Part shown: in pieces, positions 24,752 to 35,825 of the stretch
Numbering within the stretch: position 1 is the first letter of the stretch
Layout of the letters: every line of letters starts with the position of its first letter
Assembly (NCBI GenBank): GCA_963854835.1
Contig: OY978529.1
Coordinates: forward strand, 37,320,055 to 37,384,054
Origin: Megamerina dolium
Lineage: Eukaryota > Arthropoda > Insecta > Diptera > Megamerinidae
Length of the DNA stretch: 64,000 nucleotides
Reading direction: 5' to 3'
Made by a program: the position numbers and the translations under genes
Notes under the pieces: model-generated
What the model was told of the DNA's origin: nothing
Seen by the model: the letters and a program-made list of their open reading frames with translations, nothing else
Databases searched by the model: none

Positions 24752-24878
24752 TTAATGTCTCATCAAATCGTTTCAGTAATTCAATAAAGTTTCTGTAATA
24801 AACAATATGGAAGTTTGGTTGGTTAAATCCGTTGAAAACCGACAAAAATAGTCCATAAAATCCATGAAATAATAGTGG

Positions 24879-25545
24879 ATGATTGAAAAAATGGTGGTGC
24901 CGCAGATGATTGAGGCTGTAAGTATCTCAATTGAGCGGATTCACCACATTCAACATGAATATTTGGATGTGAAAATGTTATCCTCAAGGTGCTTGCTACG
25001 TTTGCTCACAATTGACAACAAACTCGATCGATTGACAAAAAGAACCTTTGGCGATGTTCAATTGTAAGACAAGTGTTTGTACCGTTTTGTAATCATGGAT
25101 GAAACATAAATTCATCACAACTCACCAGAGACCAAGAAAAAGTTGTGATAGTTGAGTTTTCGTAGTGCGGTGTTATTTACGTCGATTATTTTGAAAAGCG
25201 TCAAATGATTACCGTCCCTTATTATGCAAAGCTGTTGGATCAATTCGACACCGATTTAAAGCAAAATGATAGAATTTGGCAAAGAAAAAATTCCTCTTCT
25301 TTTATGTCAACGGCGCTCAATTCCGTTGTAGCAATAGAAAAATTGCACTAATTAAATTACGAATTCCTTCCCCATCCAGAATATTCTCCAAATTTACACT
25401 CTGACAATTATTTTCTATTTTCAGACCTGAAGAAATGGCTCGGTGTTAAGAGATTTGGGTCGACTGAAGTGGTTATTGATGAAGCATATTATTTGGAAGG
25501 AAGAGAAAATTGATAAAAAGCTGGACTAAAGGTACCGAGCTAAGA
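24879..25545 (+). pseudogene. Decayed mariner transposase
   Basis: Frames must be changed several times, but the order of mariner blocks is kept: VPQMIEAVSISIERIHHIQHEYLDVKMLSSR, LLTIDNKLDR, then FVIMDET-IHH (first catalytic Asp region), YIDYFEKR-like, YYAKLLDQFD, then PHPEYSPNLH-DNYFLF and LKKWLGVKRFGS near the end. No intact terminal repeats found. Orientation is opposite to the fragment at 24.2 kb, so it is a separate insertion. Confidence 0.7.
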
Positions 25546-25579
25546 GGAGACTACGTTGAGAAAAAAATCGGTTTTTTTT

Positions 25580-27380
25580 CTGAAAAAAAAAATCTTTTAT
25601 TCAAAAAGCCACTGACTTGTCTAGCTGCCTTTGTATGTGTGTCATTGTCTCTAATCCTTCCATGTATAATCTAGATATATCAGAGAGCTCTCCTTCAGAA
25701 CGACTAATTTAGCTAAGGTGGTCTCTGAAATTATCATGCCTACTTTACTGCAGTCGAGATGTCGACATGTTATTCAAATGCAGGTACTAATTGGTTGTTC
25801 TAGAGTCAATGAAAATTCGCACAAACAAAATCGAATTTAACCTAAAAAAAAATTTGAAAATAATTATAGTTACAATTATTTATTTATTTGTTGTTTTTTT
25901 TTTTGTATTTTTTATTTCTCATTTTTGTCTGTCTTTTCTCATTTTTATATTTATTATATAATATAATATAATATATATGCATTTGTTGTTGTTGTTATTT
26001 TTCTCATACACATTTTCTTTTACATCAGCTCATACATACATAGATCTATATTCTATATATATATATATACGATAAATATGTATGTATGTATGTAAGTATA
26101 TATTGATTTATTTATGCACTTAATTAATTTTTTTATGTGTCATATGCGTGTTTTTCGAATAACATTGAATGATGTTATTGTTGTTGTTGTTGTTGTTGTT
26201 GTTGTAGTGTTAATTTAATGTCATTCATTTACTATTCTACTGCAATTACGAATATGTCTTGAATTAATGTGTATGTAAAGTATTCAAATGTTTTTGATTT
26301 ATGATTTTTCTGTTATAATTATACTCATATTTTGCACTACTCATTCATGTACACAAATATTTGTGTGTGTTTGTATTTGATTACATACACATATACGTAT
26401 ATGTACTTTAGTAAATTCATTTTCAATTCAATTTCAATTCAATTCAGCTAAACTGTGATAATACTTGTAGTACGATTTTCACACTGTGAAACTGTTATAC
26501 ATTAGAGTTGTAGTACAAATACGTGCTATAAAGAATAAGTAATGCAAACCATATTTATTGGAAAACAAAACTATTGAGGAAATGAGAGGAATATTTGTCC
26601 AAATATGAACTTGAAACAAACCAAACCAGCAAATTCTGAGAGCAAATTCTGAGATCGAGCCAATCCAGTAGGTAGTGCAAAAGCATAACGGTACTAGCTG
26701 AAAGTATACGCGACTATCGGCACGTTCTTCAAAAGCTGGACTTATCGTATACACCAGCTTGACGTAAGGGTCTTGATTTACACATTTATAATTTAATTCA
26801 ATCGTCAATCGTAGGGCTCGTAAAAACTTTCGAAAAAGATCGACAGTTGTTGACGAAAATATTTCTTAAGCATTGATATCATTTCTGACTTAATGGCTAT
26901 GCCAATAAACAACATTGCCATATTTTTGTTGAAGAGCAACTCAACGAGATCCAATAGCTACCATTGTAACGCACTATGTCCTGCTTGTGATTGGTGTTCA
27001 TGATCTCAATGTCATTTGCTTGTCACAATACGGTGCTACTTATACGGTACATAGTTAATTTCACGCTTCGGACTGATGAATGGGCCGTCTAAATCATGTC
27101 ACACATTGAGAACATTTTCTTTTAGGACTACATAACGTCCAATATCTGCTTGGATATGTCGCAAAAATTGAGGAATTTTAAACCATACCGCTGGTAACGC
27201 TCGAACGTTTCTTCGAAAGGATTGTATTAGCCGCAGTTAAGACCAACATTTGAAAGAAATAATTTTCGTTCGATAGATATAAAGAAATTCTTTTGTATGA
27301 TAATAAATATTACGCAACAAAATTGAAGTTTTTGCTTTTTTTATTATTGAACGAAGTACTTCTAAATGAATCACCCATTT
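25580..27380. other. AT-rich DNA with microsatellites
   Basis: Holds (AT)n and TATG/TATA tracts (about 25950-26110) and a TTG/GTT microsatellite at about 26178-26205. The segment at 26850-27300 looks like diverged transposon sequence but I could not identify it. No host gene seen. Confidence 0.4.
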
Positions 27381-27667
27381 AGTGGCTGAGATTAGGTTGA
27401 GGCAGACTCTCTTAGGTCAAATGAGGCCCATTGTGATGCTGCAGGTGACTTACTCAATTTCCCTTAGGACTCAACCCAAGCTTCGGTTAAAGCGTAGAAT
27501 ATGTTCCAGCTGACAGTCAGCCAGTTTGGTGAGGTTCCGAATAAAGTGACTACCTAAATGGGTCATTCTGCACCGAGGAGCAACTGAGTTATGGACTCTG
27601 GTTCTTGTACGAAAGTATTGTGCAAATGGTCTTGCAACAATGCAACACTGACAATATTTCTTATTAT

Positions 27668-27816
27668 TTGTGTTCTGCCGTTCGGAACCGGCTAAAATAA
27701 GTAGGTCCCTTCTAATGCTGTCCAAAATTTAAGACGCACAACAGTAATGGAAGAGAAGCTCGGCCAATGTGCCCTTTGGGGCTTTAATGTGCCACATATT
27801 TATTTTTTTTTTATTT
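27668..27816 (+). mobile_element. SINE, 5'-truncated copy
   Basis: Contains the 3' half of the family: TCTGCCGTTCGGAACCGG, AATAAGTAGGTCCCTTCTAA, TTTAAGACGCACAACAGTAA, GAAGAGAAGC and GTGCCACATATTTATTTTTT. The tRNA-like head is missing. Confidence 0.75.
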
Positions 27817-27939
27817 GTAAAGAATCTTTTAAAAATTTACTTTGCAATACTATTGCTGCATTAATTTGCTGCATGTTGTATGTTTTGTCTGATGTGTATA
27901 TTGTATATGCATAGCAAATATAAGCGATTGGTATTTAGT

Positions 27940-28735
27940 GTTGCAGAGCATAACTACGTTTGGTTTACAGACGGATCGAAGACACACGAAGGTACAGGCC
28001 CGGATATACGGTCCTAATACTCGCATATCCATTGCAATGGGCTCGTGGTCAACTGTCTTCCAAACAGAAATACACGCCATAGAACTTTGTTCACGTCACT
28101 TACATGCCAAAGGACTCAAAGGAGCACTTTTCATGGGAGTTCTCTTCCAAACTAGTCACCGAATGCTTCCTTATCCTACAAAAACTTTTTATGCAAAATC
28201 AGATCAAATTATGTCGGGTGCCGGGGCACAACGGAAGTGAAGGCAATGAAGTGGCGAACGAACTAGCGAGCACTGGGTCATCTTCTCGACTGACACTCCT
28301 AGAATATTTCTGCGGTATAAGCTGGGCATCGGCCAAAGCTATGATAGAAAACCATTACCACGACAAATACCAAATACAATGGACAAATTCTCGGCAGGTC
28401 TCCGCTAAGCGAAACCCCTCATCAGTTTTGATACAGCTTTTGACAGAATTAGCCTTAGCAGAACAAATCTACGCCTAATAAGCGGCTATCTCTCAGGACA
28501 TAACTGGTAAAGGACCACCTCCACAATATGGGATTATCCTCTGATACGGCGTGTAGACTATGTCTGGAGGAGGATGAAACATCGAACCACATCTTTTGCG
28601 AACGCCCAGCCTTAGCCAGGCTTTGCCTCAAACACTTTCAACTGAGTTGCCCAACACCAGCTTCAATAATCAAAAGTTCGACAAGATCAATTCTATCTTT
28701 CATTAAAAAGGTAGAGAAGATTCTAGTGTCGTAGA
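27940..28735 (+). pseudogene. LINE RNase H domain and C-terminal zinc motif
   Basis: Three frames are needed: FTDGSKT, then IYGPNTRISIAMGSWSTVFQTEIHAIELC, then VPGHNGSEGNEVANELASTG. These are the three signature blocks of a LINE RNase H domain (first Asp, Glu, then Asp/Asn). After more broken frame, CRLCLEEDETSNHIFCERP is the C-terminal CCHC-type motif of R1/I/LOA-type ORF2. About 100 bp of likely LINE 3' tail follows. Frameshifts and stops show it is inactive. Confidence 0.75.
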
Positions 28736-28739
28736 CGGG

Positions 28740-30510
28740 CTTGGGTATAAAAGATCTCGTATGGTCGCAGTGCCCGTAGCACTTTTGATTGGGCCTCAGA
28801 GGTATCAGCCGAAGAGCTCATATCCTCTAACAGACTTCAGTCTGGTTTCGCGTGGTCCACTTGAAGAACAAGGATTTTGTCCTTGCTCCAACGTTTCGCT
28901 CTCTTTTGATTTGATAGTGTTGCATATTTTCAAGCGCATTCCAGATGCAAATTTGTACAGTTTGTTGTTGTGCTCCCTTGCAAGACAGTATGCACCAGAT
29001 GGTGAATTCCACTTATGTGTGTATAACAGTTTGGTGTTGCTTCCATTTACATTACTCTGGTGATGACTTTCTTTTACAGTTATAAGTATATAATGTACAT
29101 ATATACATATATGTATATGTATATGTAATTTTAATGTTTGAAATTTGTATGTTTACTTTCTTGTTGCTGTTCTTTTTTAATAAATAAGCACACATTTCTT
29201 TTGGTTGATGTCTTAAAAATATACATGCTACATATGCTTTTCTGTTGTTGTTGATGTTTTTCTTTTCATACTGGAACGATTATATGAGTATAACAGTTTT
29301 ATATAACAGTTGCATATATGAATAATTATATGTTTGTCGAGATGTTTGATTATATATCTATATATATATATAGCATGTATGAATGTATAAATAAATAAAG
29401 TAATAAATAAAGAGATTTGCACATGCACATTACACATTCTTAACTCATCAAAATGTTACGCTTTTATATTTTGTATTTTCTATGAATTTCATATCATTTA
29501 TATAACTAATTTATTATATAGTTACCTATTCATTATTACTCTTTTTTTTCTCTTTATTTCTTTGGATTTGATTATATTATTTTATAGCAATTTTTGTCTT
29601 AATTTCTTCCTCTCTTACCTACACTGTATATTCGTACTATATTTCTACTATCCATCCATACATAATAAATTGCTTGTCTTATTTAGTTATAAATATTAAT
29701 TAAATATTTATATATATTTTCTTTTTATAACAATTCTCTCATTAACATTAAATATATATTATATTTATTATTGTAATTTATGTGTGTGTATGTATGTATA
29801 TATTTATTACTTAATCTTTTGCTTCTTTTTATTCTTTAATATATAAACGATATGTCGAGACACAAACTTAACAATTTTTACATGTCCATATATAGTATAT
29901 ACATATATATATATATGTATATGTATGTATGTATATAAATTTATATATATATATATATTAATATTTAGTTATTATTTATTACTGTTGTCTTCGAAAAGTT
30001 TCCGCAAACTGAAATATAGAACTGCATGGAGAAATGCAAATGGCAAGATTAATTTTTTTTTGTTATGTTGGCAATACTGTTTCGGATGTCGGTGTTAATT
30101 GGGTCGATATTGAGATTGGTTGAAGAGTTGCTGTATGTAAAATTTATAAGATGATTTATTTAATTTTTTAAATACCACAGAGTAAACATTTTGCATTGAA
30201 CTTTGCCATCGGATAAAGATTTTAAGCACAGAAAAGCATCAGATGATTCAAATGGTTTCCGTTAGAGGGTATATGCCATTTCTAACAGAGGTTAGCCTTG
30301 CAGTTACAGTTAAGAGTTGTTTAGAATAATCAGAAAATGTAGAACGTAAGAGAAGAGAGGTTAGGGAGAGAAAATTGGGCTTTCCTACCGCGAATTTCAT
30401 AGTTTTCTTGATGAAGCTAAGAATAAATATTAGTGCAGTGGAAGTGCAAGAATTTGTCAAATGCTTATAACATTCACTAGCCAATAAATTCAACATCGTT
30501 ATCGCATAAC
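28740..30510. other. AT-rich intergenic DNA
   Basis: Dominated by TATA/TATG microsatellites (about 29095-29130, 29350-29375, 29890-29960) and T-rich tracts. No coding, RNA or mobile element recognised with confidence. Confidence 0.4.
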
Positions 30511-30514
30511 ATGT

Positions 30515-31196
30515 TCAGCAAGAGAGAAAAATGCTCCTCCATAGTGTCCATCTCTTCGAGGCAAACATGTCAATGTTGGATCTGTGATACAATTGCAACA
30601 TTATTTTCACAAAAGTTGAGACAGTAACAGAGAAAACGTTCCGCAGTGTCCACATCTTTGAGGCAAGATTGGCAAGTCGGTTCTGTGATGATATTCACAA
30701 TGACTATGTGTTGTGCCCAGTGATAACACCGACAGTGGCTATATGATGTCCACCTGTGTTGTGCCTTTTAATGACTTCGATCAGTATCCTGAGGTCCTTG
30801 CTGTTCAATTGTATGAAAAATTTCGTCAGCTTTCATTTAGGAATTTTCACAAAACTCCGATCAGTAGTCTAAAGTTCTTCCATCTCGATTGCATGAGAAA
30901 TTACGCCTGCCACGTTCTTTCAAAAAATATTTGGACAATTTGCGTGATTCGAGTTGGGACCACCTCCTTTATGTATCCGCCTGCTATACTGCAGCGTCCT
31001 GGTACCCTTATAAAATGCAGTTTATTTCATTCCCCAACGTTATTCAGCTTCATCTTACACTCGCTGATCATCTTAGAAGATCTGGTAAAGTTTACTAGGA
31101 CCACACCATTTTTGCTCGATTGGAAAGCAGAGCACCTTGAATATGGCGAAGGTATCTGCTGAGGATACTTTGGTTTTATTCGCCAAGTACCACTCG
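30515..31196 (-). pseudogene. Old LINE RNase H/C-terminal region, split by a younger LINE
   Basis: On the - strand, broken frames read SSKMISECKMKLNNVGE, RVPGRCSIAGGYIKE (degraded VPGH..I.GNE), DLRILIEVIKRHNTGGHH (the common post-RNase H block) and CQSCLKDVDTAERFLCYC (C-terminal zinc motif). A second copy of the zinc-like motif, CLEEMDTMEEHF, lies further on. The fragment continues past the younger LINE at 35826-35900 (SSEWYLANKTKVSSADTFAIF), so it was interrupted by that insertion. Confidence 0.6.
31185..31196 (+). repeat. Target-site duplication, left, of full-length LINE
   Basis: AAGTACCACTCG here is repeated at 35814-35825 directly after the poly-A tail. The first two A's are ambiguous with the tail, so the duplication is 10-12 bp. 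Confidence 0.9.
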
Positions 31197-31398
31197 TGAA
31201 AGTCACCAATAAGAGTGGACGTGTTTGATAGAGTCGGAAAAGTTATTGTTTTCGGTATAAAAAAAAAAAAAAAAATTTTAATATTTTACGAAAAGACGCT
31301 AAGAAACTCAAGGAGTTATTTCGGTGATTTGTTTTTTTTTTTTTTTTTTTAGAAAAAAAAAATAAAATAATATCGTTTGCAAACAATTTGTTTATAAT

Positions 31399-33012
31399 AT
31401 GAGTGTTCAGCGCTCTCCTCCCCGGCAACGGCAATCGCCTGTTAATGTGTGTGTAAACAATAATTTGCAATCACCCGCGCAAACCCCTCCGATTAGTGCA
31501 CTATCAAAAAAAACAGTTGATACACACTGCACAAGTGAAAGTAACAGTGCAAATCTTTTGCCTGCACATATTAAAAATTCATCAAATTTTGCAACAACAA
31601 TAAATACAGACAAAAAAAATAATTTGTTCTATCGTGATATACTATCTCCCTCTATACCGTGGAGTGTACAATGTGCTTCTCCTGCTGTAACACCAACAGC
31701 TACAACATCAAAGCAATCAAATAACGGCGCTTCTACTGAAGTGCATGACCCAGTAGTTAAAGCAACTAGTGCGATGACTAATAAAGAACCAGTTGCTGTT
31801 CAAACTGGTATTGATCGCTACATTACTGTAGTAAAGCGAAAGAGAAGTCCGCAAAATTCAAAACAAATGAATTCAACAAAAATTCAAAAACAGAACACTG
31901 TCCCTATTAGTTCGGAAAATAGATACGCTCTGCTTTCAGGTGATGAAAGTGACGAAAATATTATCTCCAAGAAAAATTTCAAACCCCCGCCCATTTTCTT
32001 GAGAGAACGCAACTCAGATAAGTTGATTTCTAAAATTACAAGTCTTATAGGACCAAAGAATTTCCATGTTGTTCCTATTCGCAAAGGCCAAATTGAGGAA
32101 ACAAAAGTGCAAATCTACAGCGAAACTCATTATCGCAAAGTAATAGCGGAATTTGATGCTGTAAAAAAGAATTACTACACATATCAGCTAAAAAGTAGTA
32201 AGGGCTTAATCGTTGTACTCAAAGGCGTCGAACCCAACGTTGATATTAACGAAATCAAACTTGCCCTTCAGGAAGAAGGGTTTCAAGCCAAAACAGTATT
32301 CAACATTCTCAACAAGAGCAATATACCTCAACCGTTATATCGTATTGAGCTTCAGCCTGAAACAAAACCCCTAAAAAAAGGTGAGGTACACCCCATATAT
32401 AAAATTCGATATTTATTGCATCGCAAAATCACAATCGAAGAACCCCATAAGAGAACTGGACCTCCTCAGTGCAGCAACTGCCAAGAATATGGACATACTA
32501 AGACATATTGTACCCTGCCAGCTGTTTGTGTGATTTGTGGAGATCTCCATAAATCAAACATATGCCCAAAATCTAAAGACGATGCTAGCATGAAAAAATG
32601 CAGCAATTGTGGAGGTAATCACACTGCAAATTATAGAGGTTGCCCAGTATATGCAACCCTAAAGCTAAATTTCTCCGCTAACAATCAACCTCTAAAACCA
32701 GTTGAGCAAACTCAGATAGCCAACTCAAGTAAGAGACAAAATATTGATGCAACACAATTCTTCTCTGCAATCCCAAACAAGAATCAAACCAATTCATACG
32801 CTAGCGTGTTAAAACAAAACACACACCAACAAAGCAATGTAAATAATGAGCAGAAACACTCACTGCCCACCCAACAGCCAAGTACCCTTGAACATTTGCT
32901 TCAAACATTAATTCAGAATATGAACCAATTCATGAACTCAATGCAAACAATGATGCAAGAAATGATGAAAAATCAATCGATGTTACTCCAAACATTGCTA
33001 TCCAGACCATGA
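31399..33012 (+). CDS. LINE ORF1, Gag-like nucleic-acid-binding protein
   Basis: 537 aa. The N-terminal about 200 residues are Ser/Thr/Gln/Asn-rich and low in structure. Residues about 200-340 hold a conserved fold-like region ending in PLYRIELQPETKPLKKGEVHPI-type text, typical of jockey ORF1. Then come three zinc knuckles at about 358-415: CSNCQEYGHTKTYC, CVICGDLHKSNIC and CSNCGGNHTANYRGC. A Gln/Asn/Met-rich tail follows. The protein binds element RNA to form the transposition particle. Its stop overlaps the ORF2 start as ATGA (33009-33012), suggesting termination-reinitiation. Confidence 0.92.
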   Translation: MSVQRSPPRQRQSPVNVCVNNNLQSPAQTPPISALSKKTVDTHCTSESNSANLLPAHIKNSSNFATTINTDKKNNLFYRDILSPSIPWSVQCASPAVTPTATTSKQSNNGASTEVHDPVVKATSAMTNKEPVAVQTGIDRYITVVKRKRSPQNSKQMNSTKIQKQNTVPISSENRYALLSGDESDENIISKKNFKPPPIFLRERNSDKLISKITSLIGPKNFHVVPIRKGQIEETKVQIYSETHYRKVIAEFDAVKKNYYTYQLKSSKGLIVVLKGVEPNVDINEIKLALQEEGFQAKTVFNILNKSNIPQPLYRIELQPETKPLKKGEVHPIYKIRYLLHRKITIEEPHKRTGPPQCSNCQEYGHTKTYCTLPAVCVICGDLHKSNICPKSKDDASMKKCSNCGGNHTANYRGCPVYATLKLNFSANNQPLKPVEQTQIANSSKRQNIDATQFFSAIPNKNQTNSYASVLKQNTHQQSNVNNEQKHSLPTQQPSTLEHLLQTLIQNMNQFMNSMQTMMQEMMKNQSMLLQTLLSRP

Positions 33013-35657
33013 GTTGTCTCAAGATATGCCACTGGAACGCCAACGGCTTAAGCCAGCACCGTTTGGAGCTAATTCAATTCCTTGCATCCAACCAAATCGA
33101 CATAATGATGATATCTGAGACCCATTTCACTGACAAAAATTGCTACCAAATACCATATTACAAACTGTACACCACAAATCATCCGCATGGTAAGGCACGC
33201 GGAGGAACTGCCATATTGATAAAAAGCAGAATAAAACATCATGTTCTCGAAGATTTCAGTAGCGTCTACTTGCAAGCAACATCTATATGTCTGGAAGAAT
33301 ACATCTCTAAGCTAGTAATATCTGCGATATACTGTCCCCCAAGATACAGTATTACCGAACAGCAATATAAAGAATTTTTCTCAACTCTTGGTAGCAAATT
33401 CTTGGTTGCTGGCGATTTCAACGCCAAACACACTCACTGGGGCTCCCGCTTAATAACTCCAAAAGGCAGAAGACTATGTTCAATCATCACTAACCATGGC
33501 TACGATGTTATTTCAAATGGTCAACCGACATATTGGCCGACGGACAAGAGGAAAATACCCGATCTCATAGACTTTGGAGTCGCCAAAGGTTTGCAGATGG
33601 AAAATATCTCCACAGAGTGTAATTATGATCTATCATCTGACCACTCACCCACGGTAATATCTATAAAATCACCAAGCCCCCAAGGTAATTGCGTTAGAAA
33701 GAAAATAGACTGGTTAAAATTCAAGAAATATATAAATTCCCATCTTCCTCTGAGTACTGTATTAAGAAATGGACACGATGTAGACTCAGCACTCGAAAAA
33801 TTCAACCAGCTGCTCTCATTAGCTCTCAGCTCAGCCACCTGCACAAAGGTATGCAAGCAATCAAACTATAGCCCATACACACCAGCCGATATTGAATTGC
33901 TAGTAAGACAGAAAAGAAGACTCCGAAGACAATGGCAAGAATTCAGATCACCGAATCTGAAAACACAGCTACAGCACTGCACTCGAAAGTTAAAGCAAGC
34001 CTTAAAAAATAAAAACAACAAAGAGTTAGAAGAGCACATAGCGAAATTAACACCTGGTGAAGCGTCAGACTACTCTTTGTGGAAATCAGCAAAAAACTCA
34101 AATCGGCCAATTCTCACTGATTCCCCCATCCGTTTGAGTGACGGTAATTGGGCTAGAAGCAACTGTGAGAAGGGTTTGGCTTTTGCAAACCACCTAAAAA
34201 GTGTGTTTACACCCAATCCACCCTCTTCACAGTCCTCATTACTAAAATTAACTTCTCAACCTTGCTCAATAACGCTCAAAATTAAAAAAAAGGACATATT
34301 CAAAGCAATTTATAAAGATTTAAACCCAAAAAAATCACCTGGTCCAGATAAAATTACCGGTAAAATGATAAAAGAGCTACCTCCGGCTTCAGTAATTCAT
34401 CTCATGCACATTTTCAATGCTATCCTTCGTATTAAACACTATCCCAAATGCTGGAAAACTTCAAAAATTATTATGATAGCAAAACCAGGAAAAGACCCTA
34501 CAAAAGTTGCATCGTACAGACCTATCAGCCTCCTGCCTCTACTTTCTAAAGTATTTGAAAAGCTACTTGTCATGAATATAACTCCATTTATTAATCTCAA
34601 CCAACTGATTCCTCAACATCAGTTTGGATTTAGAAAACAGCACGGCACAATAGAACAAGTCCACCGCATTGTAACTCTGATAAGGAACACTTTTGAAGAA
34701 AAAAAGTATTGCTCAGCTGTCTTTCTTGATATCACTCAAGCTTTCGATAAAGTATGGCACGACGGCCTTATTTACAAACTCAAACTATTACTGCCAGCAA
34801 ATGTCTCCTCATTGCTTAGTAGCTACCTCACGAAAAGACAATTTCTGGTACATCACAAGGATTACACAACAAATCCATTGGATATTCACGCTGGCGTTCC
34901 TCAAGGAAGCGTTTTGGGCCCCTTACTGTATCTCTTATACACTACAGATATGCCCAGCAATAACCATACATTTATATCGACCTTTGCAGATGATACGGCA
35001 ATATTGTGCTCTCGCTCTAACCCCATAGAAGCTACTAAACTCCTGCAGACTCATATCGATTCTCTCGAAATCTGGCTAGCAAAATGGCGTATAAAAGTCA
35101 ATGAATCAAAGAGCGTACATGTAACCTTCACGCTAAGGCCAGATACATGTCCCCCACTTAAAATTAATGGCCAATCAGTTCCACAATGTTCCTCAACAAA
35201 GTACTTGGGTATTCACCTCGACAGAAGGCTGACCTGGAAAAATCACATAGAGGCAAAGAAAACTCAGATCAAGCTTAAAATTAATCAGTTATGGTGGCTG
35301 TTACACAAAAAATCAAAGTTGAATCTCGAATACAAAGTGCTATTATATAAAGCAATCCTGAAGCCAATCTGGACTTATGGTATTCAGTTTTGGGGCACCG
35401 CATCTCCCTCAAATATCGAAAAATTGCAGCGAATACAATCCAAGTGTCTGCGAATTATTGTAAACGCGCCTTGGTATATGAGGAACGTTAACATCCATCG
35501 AGATTTAAATGTACCCACAATTTCTGAGGAAGTTGCAATGTCTTGCAGAAGCTACATTCAAAAATTACACAGTCATCCGAATCCCCTTGCTAGGCAATTG
35601 TTGCTGAGCACGGGGCATCGTCGATTAAAAAGAAAAGACACACTGAATATGCTGTGA
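33009..35657 (+). CDS. LINE ORF2, endonuclease-reverse transcriptase
   Basis: 882 aa. The APE-type endonuclease is about residues 1-225: LKICHWNANGL, MMISETHF, GGTAILIK, VAGDFNAKHTHWGS and SSDHSPTVI, carrying the catalytic Asn, Glu, Asp and SDH. The RT domain is about 430-700: KKSPGPDKITGKMIKELP, YRPISLLPLLSKVFEKL, QFGFRKQHGT, FLDITQAFDKVWH, GVPQGSVLGPLLY and the catalytic FADD near residue 658. A C-terminal region with WTYGIQFWGTAS and IQRIQSK-type text follows, without an RNase H domain. It nicks the target and primes cDNA synthesis there. Confidence 0.95.
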   Translation: MSCLKICHWNANGLSQHRLELIQFLASNQIDIMMISETHFTDKNCYQIPYYKLYTTNHPHGKARGGTAILIKSRIKHHVLEDFSSVYLQATSICLEEYISKLVISAIYCPPRYSITEQQYKEFFSTLGSKFLVAGDFNAKHTHWGSRLITPKGRRLCSIITNHGYDVISNGQPTYWPTDKRKIPDLIDFGVAKGLQMENISTECNYDLSSDHSPTVISIKSPSPQGNCVRKKIDWLKFKKYINSHLPLSTVLRNGHDVDSALEKFNQLLSLALSSATCTKVCKQSNYSPYTPADIELLVRQKRRLRRQWQEFRSPNLKTQLQHCTRKLKQALKNKNNKELEEHIAKLTPGEASDYSLWKSAKNSNRPILTDSPIRLSDGNWARSNCEKGLAFANHLKSVFTPNPPSSQSSLLKLTSQPCSITLKIKKKDIFKAIYKDLNPKKSPGPDKITGKMIKELPPASVIHLMHIFNAILRIKHYPKCWKTSKIIMIAKPGKDPTKVASYRPISLLPLLSKVFEKLLVMNITPFINLNQLIPQHQFGFRKQHGTIEQVHRIVTLIRNTFEEKKYCSAVFLDITQAFDKVWHDGLIYKLKLLLPANVSSLLSSYLTKRQFLVHHKDYTTNPLDIHAGVPQGSVLGPLLYLLYTTDMPSNNHTFISTFADDTAILCSRSNPIEATKLLQTHIDSLEIWLAKWRIKVNESKSVHVTFTLRPDTCPPLKINGQSVPQCSSTKYLGIHLDRRLTWKNHIEAKKTQIKLKINQLWWLLHKKSKLNLEYKVLLYKAILKPIWTYGIQFWGTASPSNIEKLQRIQSKCLRIIVNAPWYMRNVNIHRDLNVPTISEEVAMSCRSYIQKLHSHPNPLARQLLLSTGHRRLKRKDTLNML

Positions 35658-35825
35658 AATTGCTATACCTCGTGAGTCAACAAATTGTGATGGAACGTTG
35701 GGAATATCACATAATTTTATTTAGTTTGTAAGATTTGATTACATATTGTTAGTTTCTAAGTAATTTTAGAAAGATTCAATAAAAAAGCTTGTTAAAAAAA
35801 AAAAAAAAAAAAAAAGTACCACTCG

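Larger units (their letters stand above)
31197..35813 (+). mobile_element. Full-length jockey-type LINE (non-LTR retrotransposon)
   Basis: About 4.6 kb: a short 5' UTR, two ORFs, a 3' UTR with AATAAA at about 35778, and a poly-A tail of about 22, flanked by a 12-bp duplication. GGACGTGT at 31217-31224 (+21 to +28) fits the RGACGTGY downstream promoter motif of fly LINEs. ORF2 has endonuclease and RT but no RNase H, as in the jockey clade. Both ORFs are uninterrupted, so the copy could be active. A near-identical truncated copy occurs at 45980-47420. Confidence 0.93.

Noticed and set aside
26850..27300. Transposase remnant of an unknown DNA transposon
   Set aside because: Short stretches look protein-like on the - strand but I could not place any diagnostic motif, so it is left unassigned.
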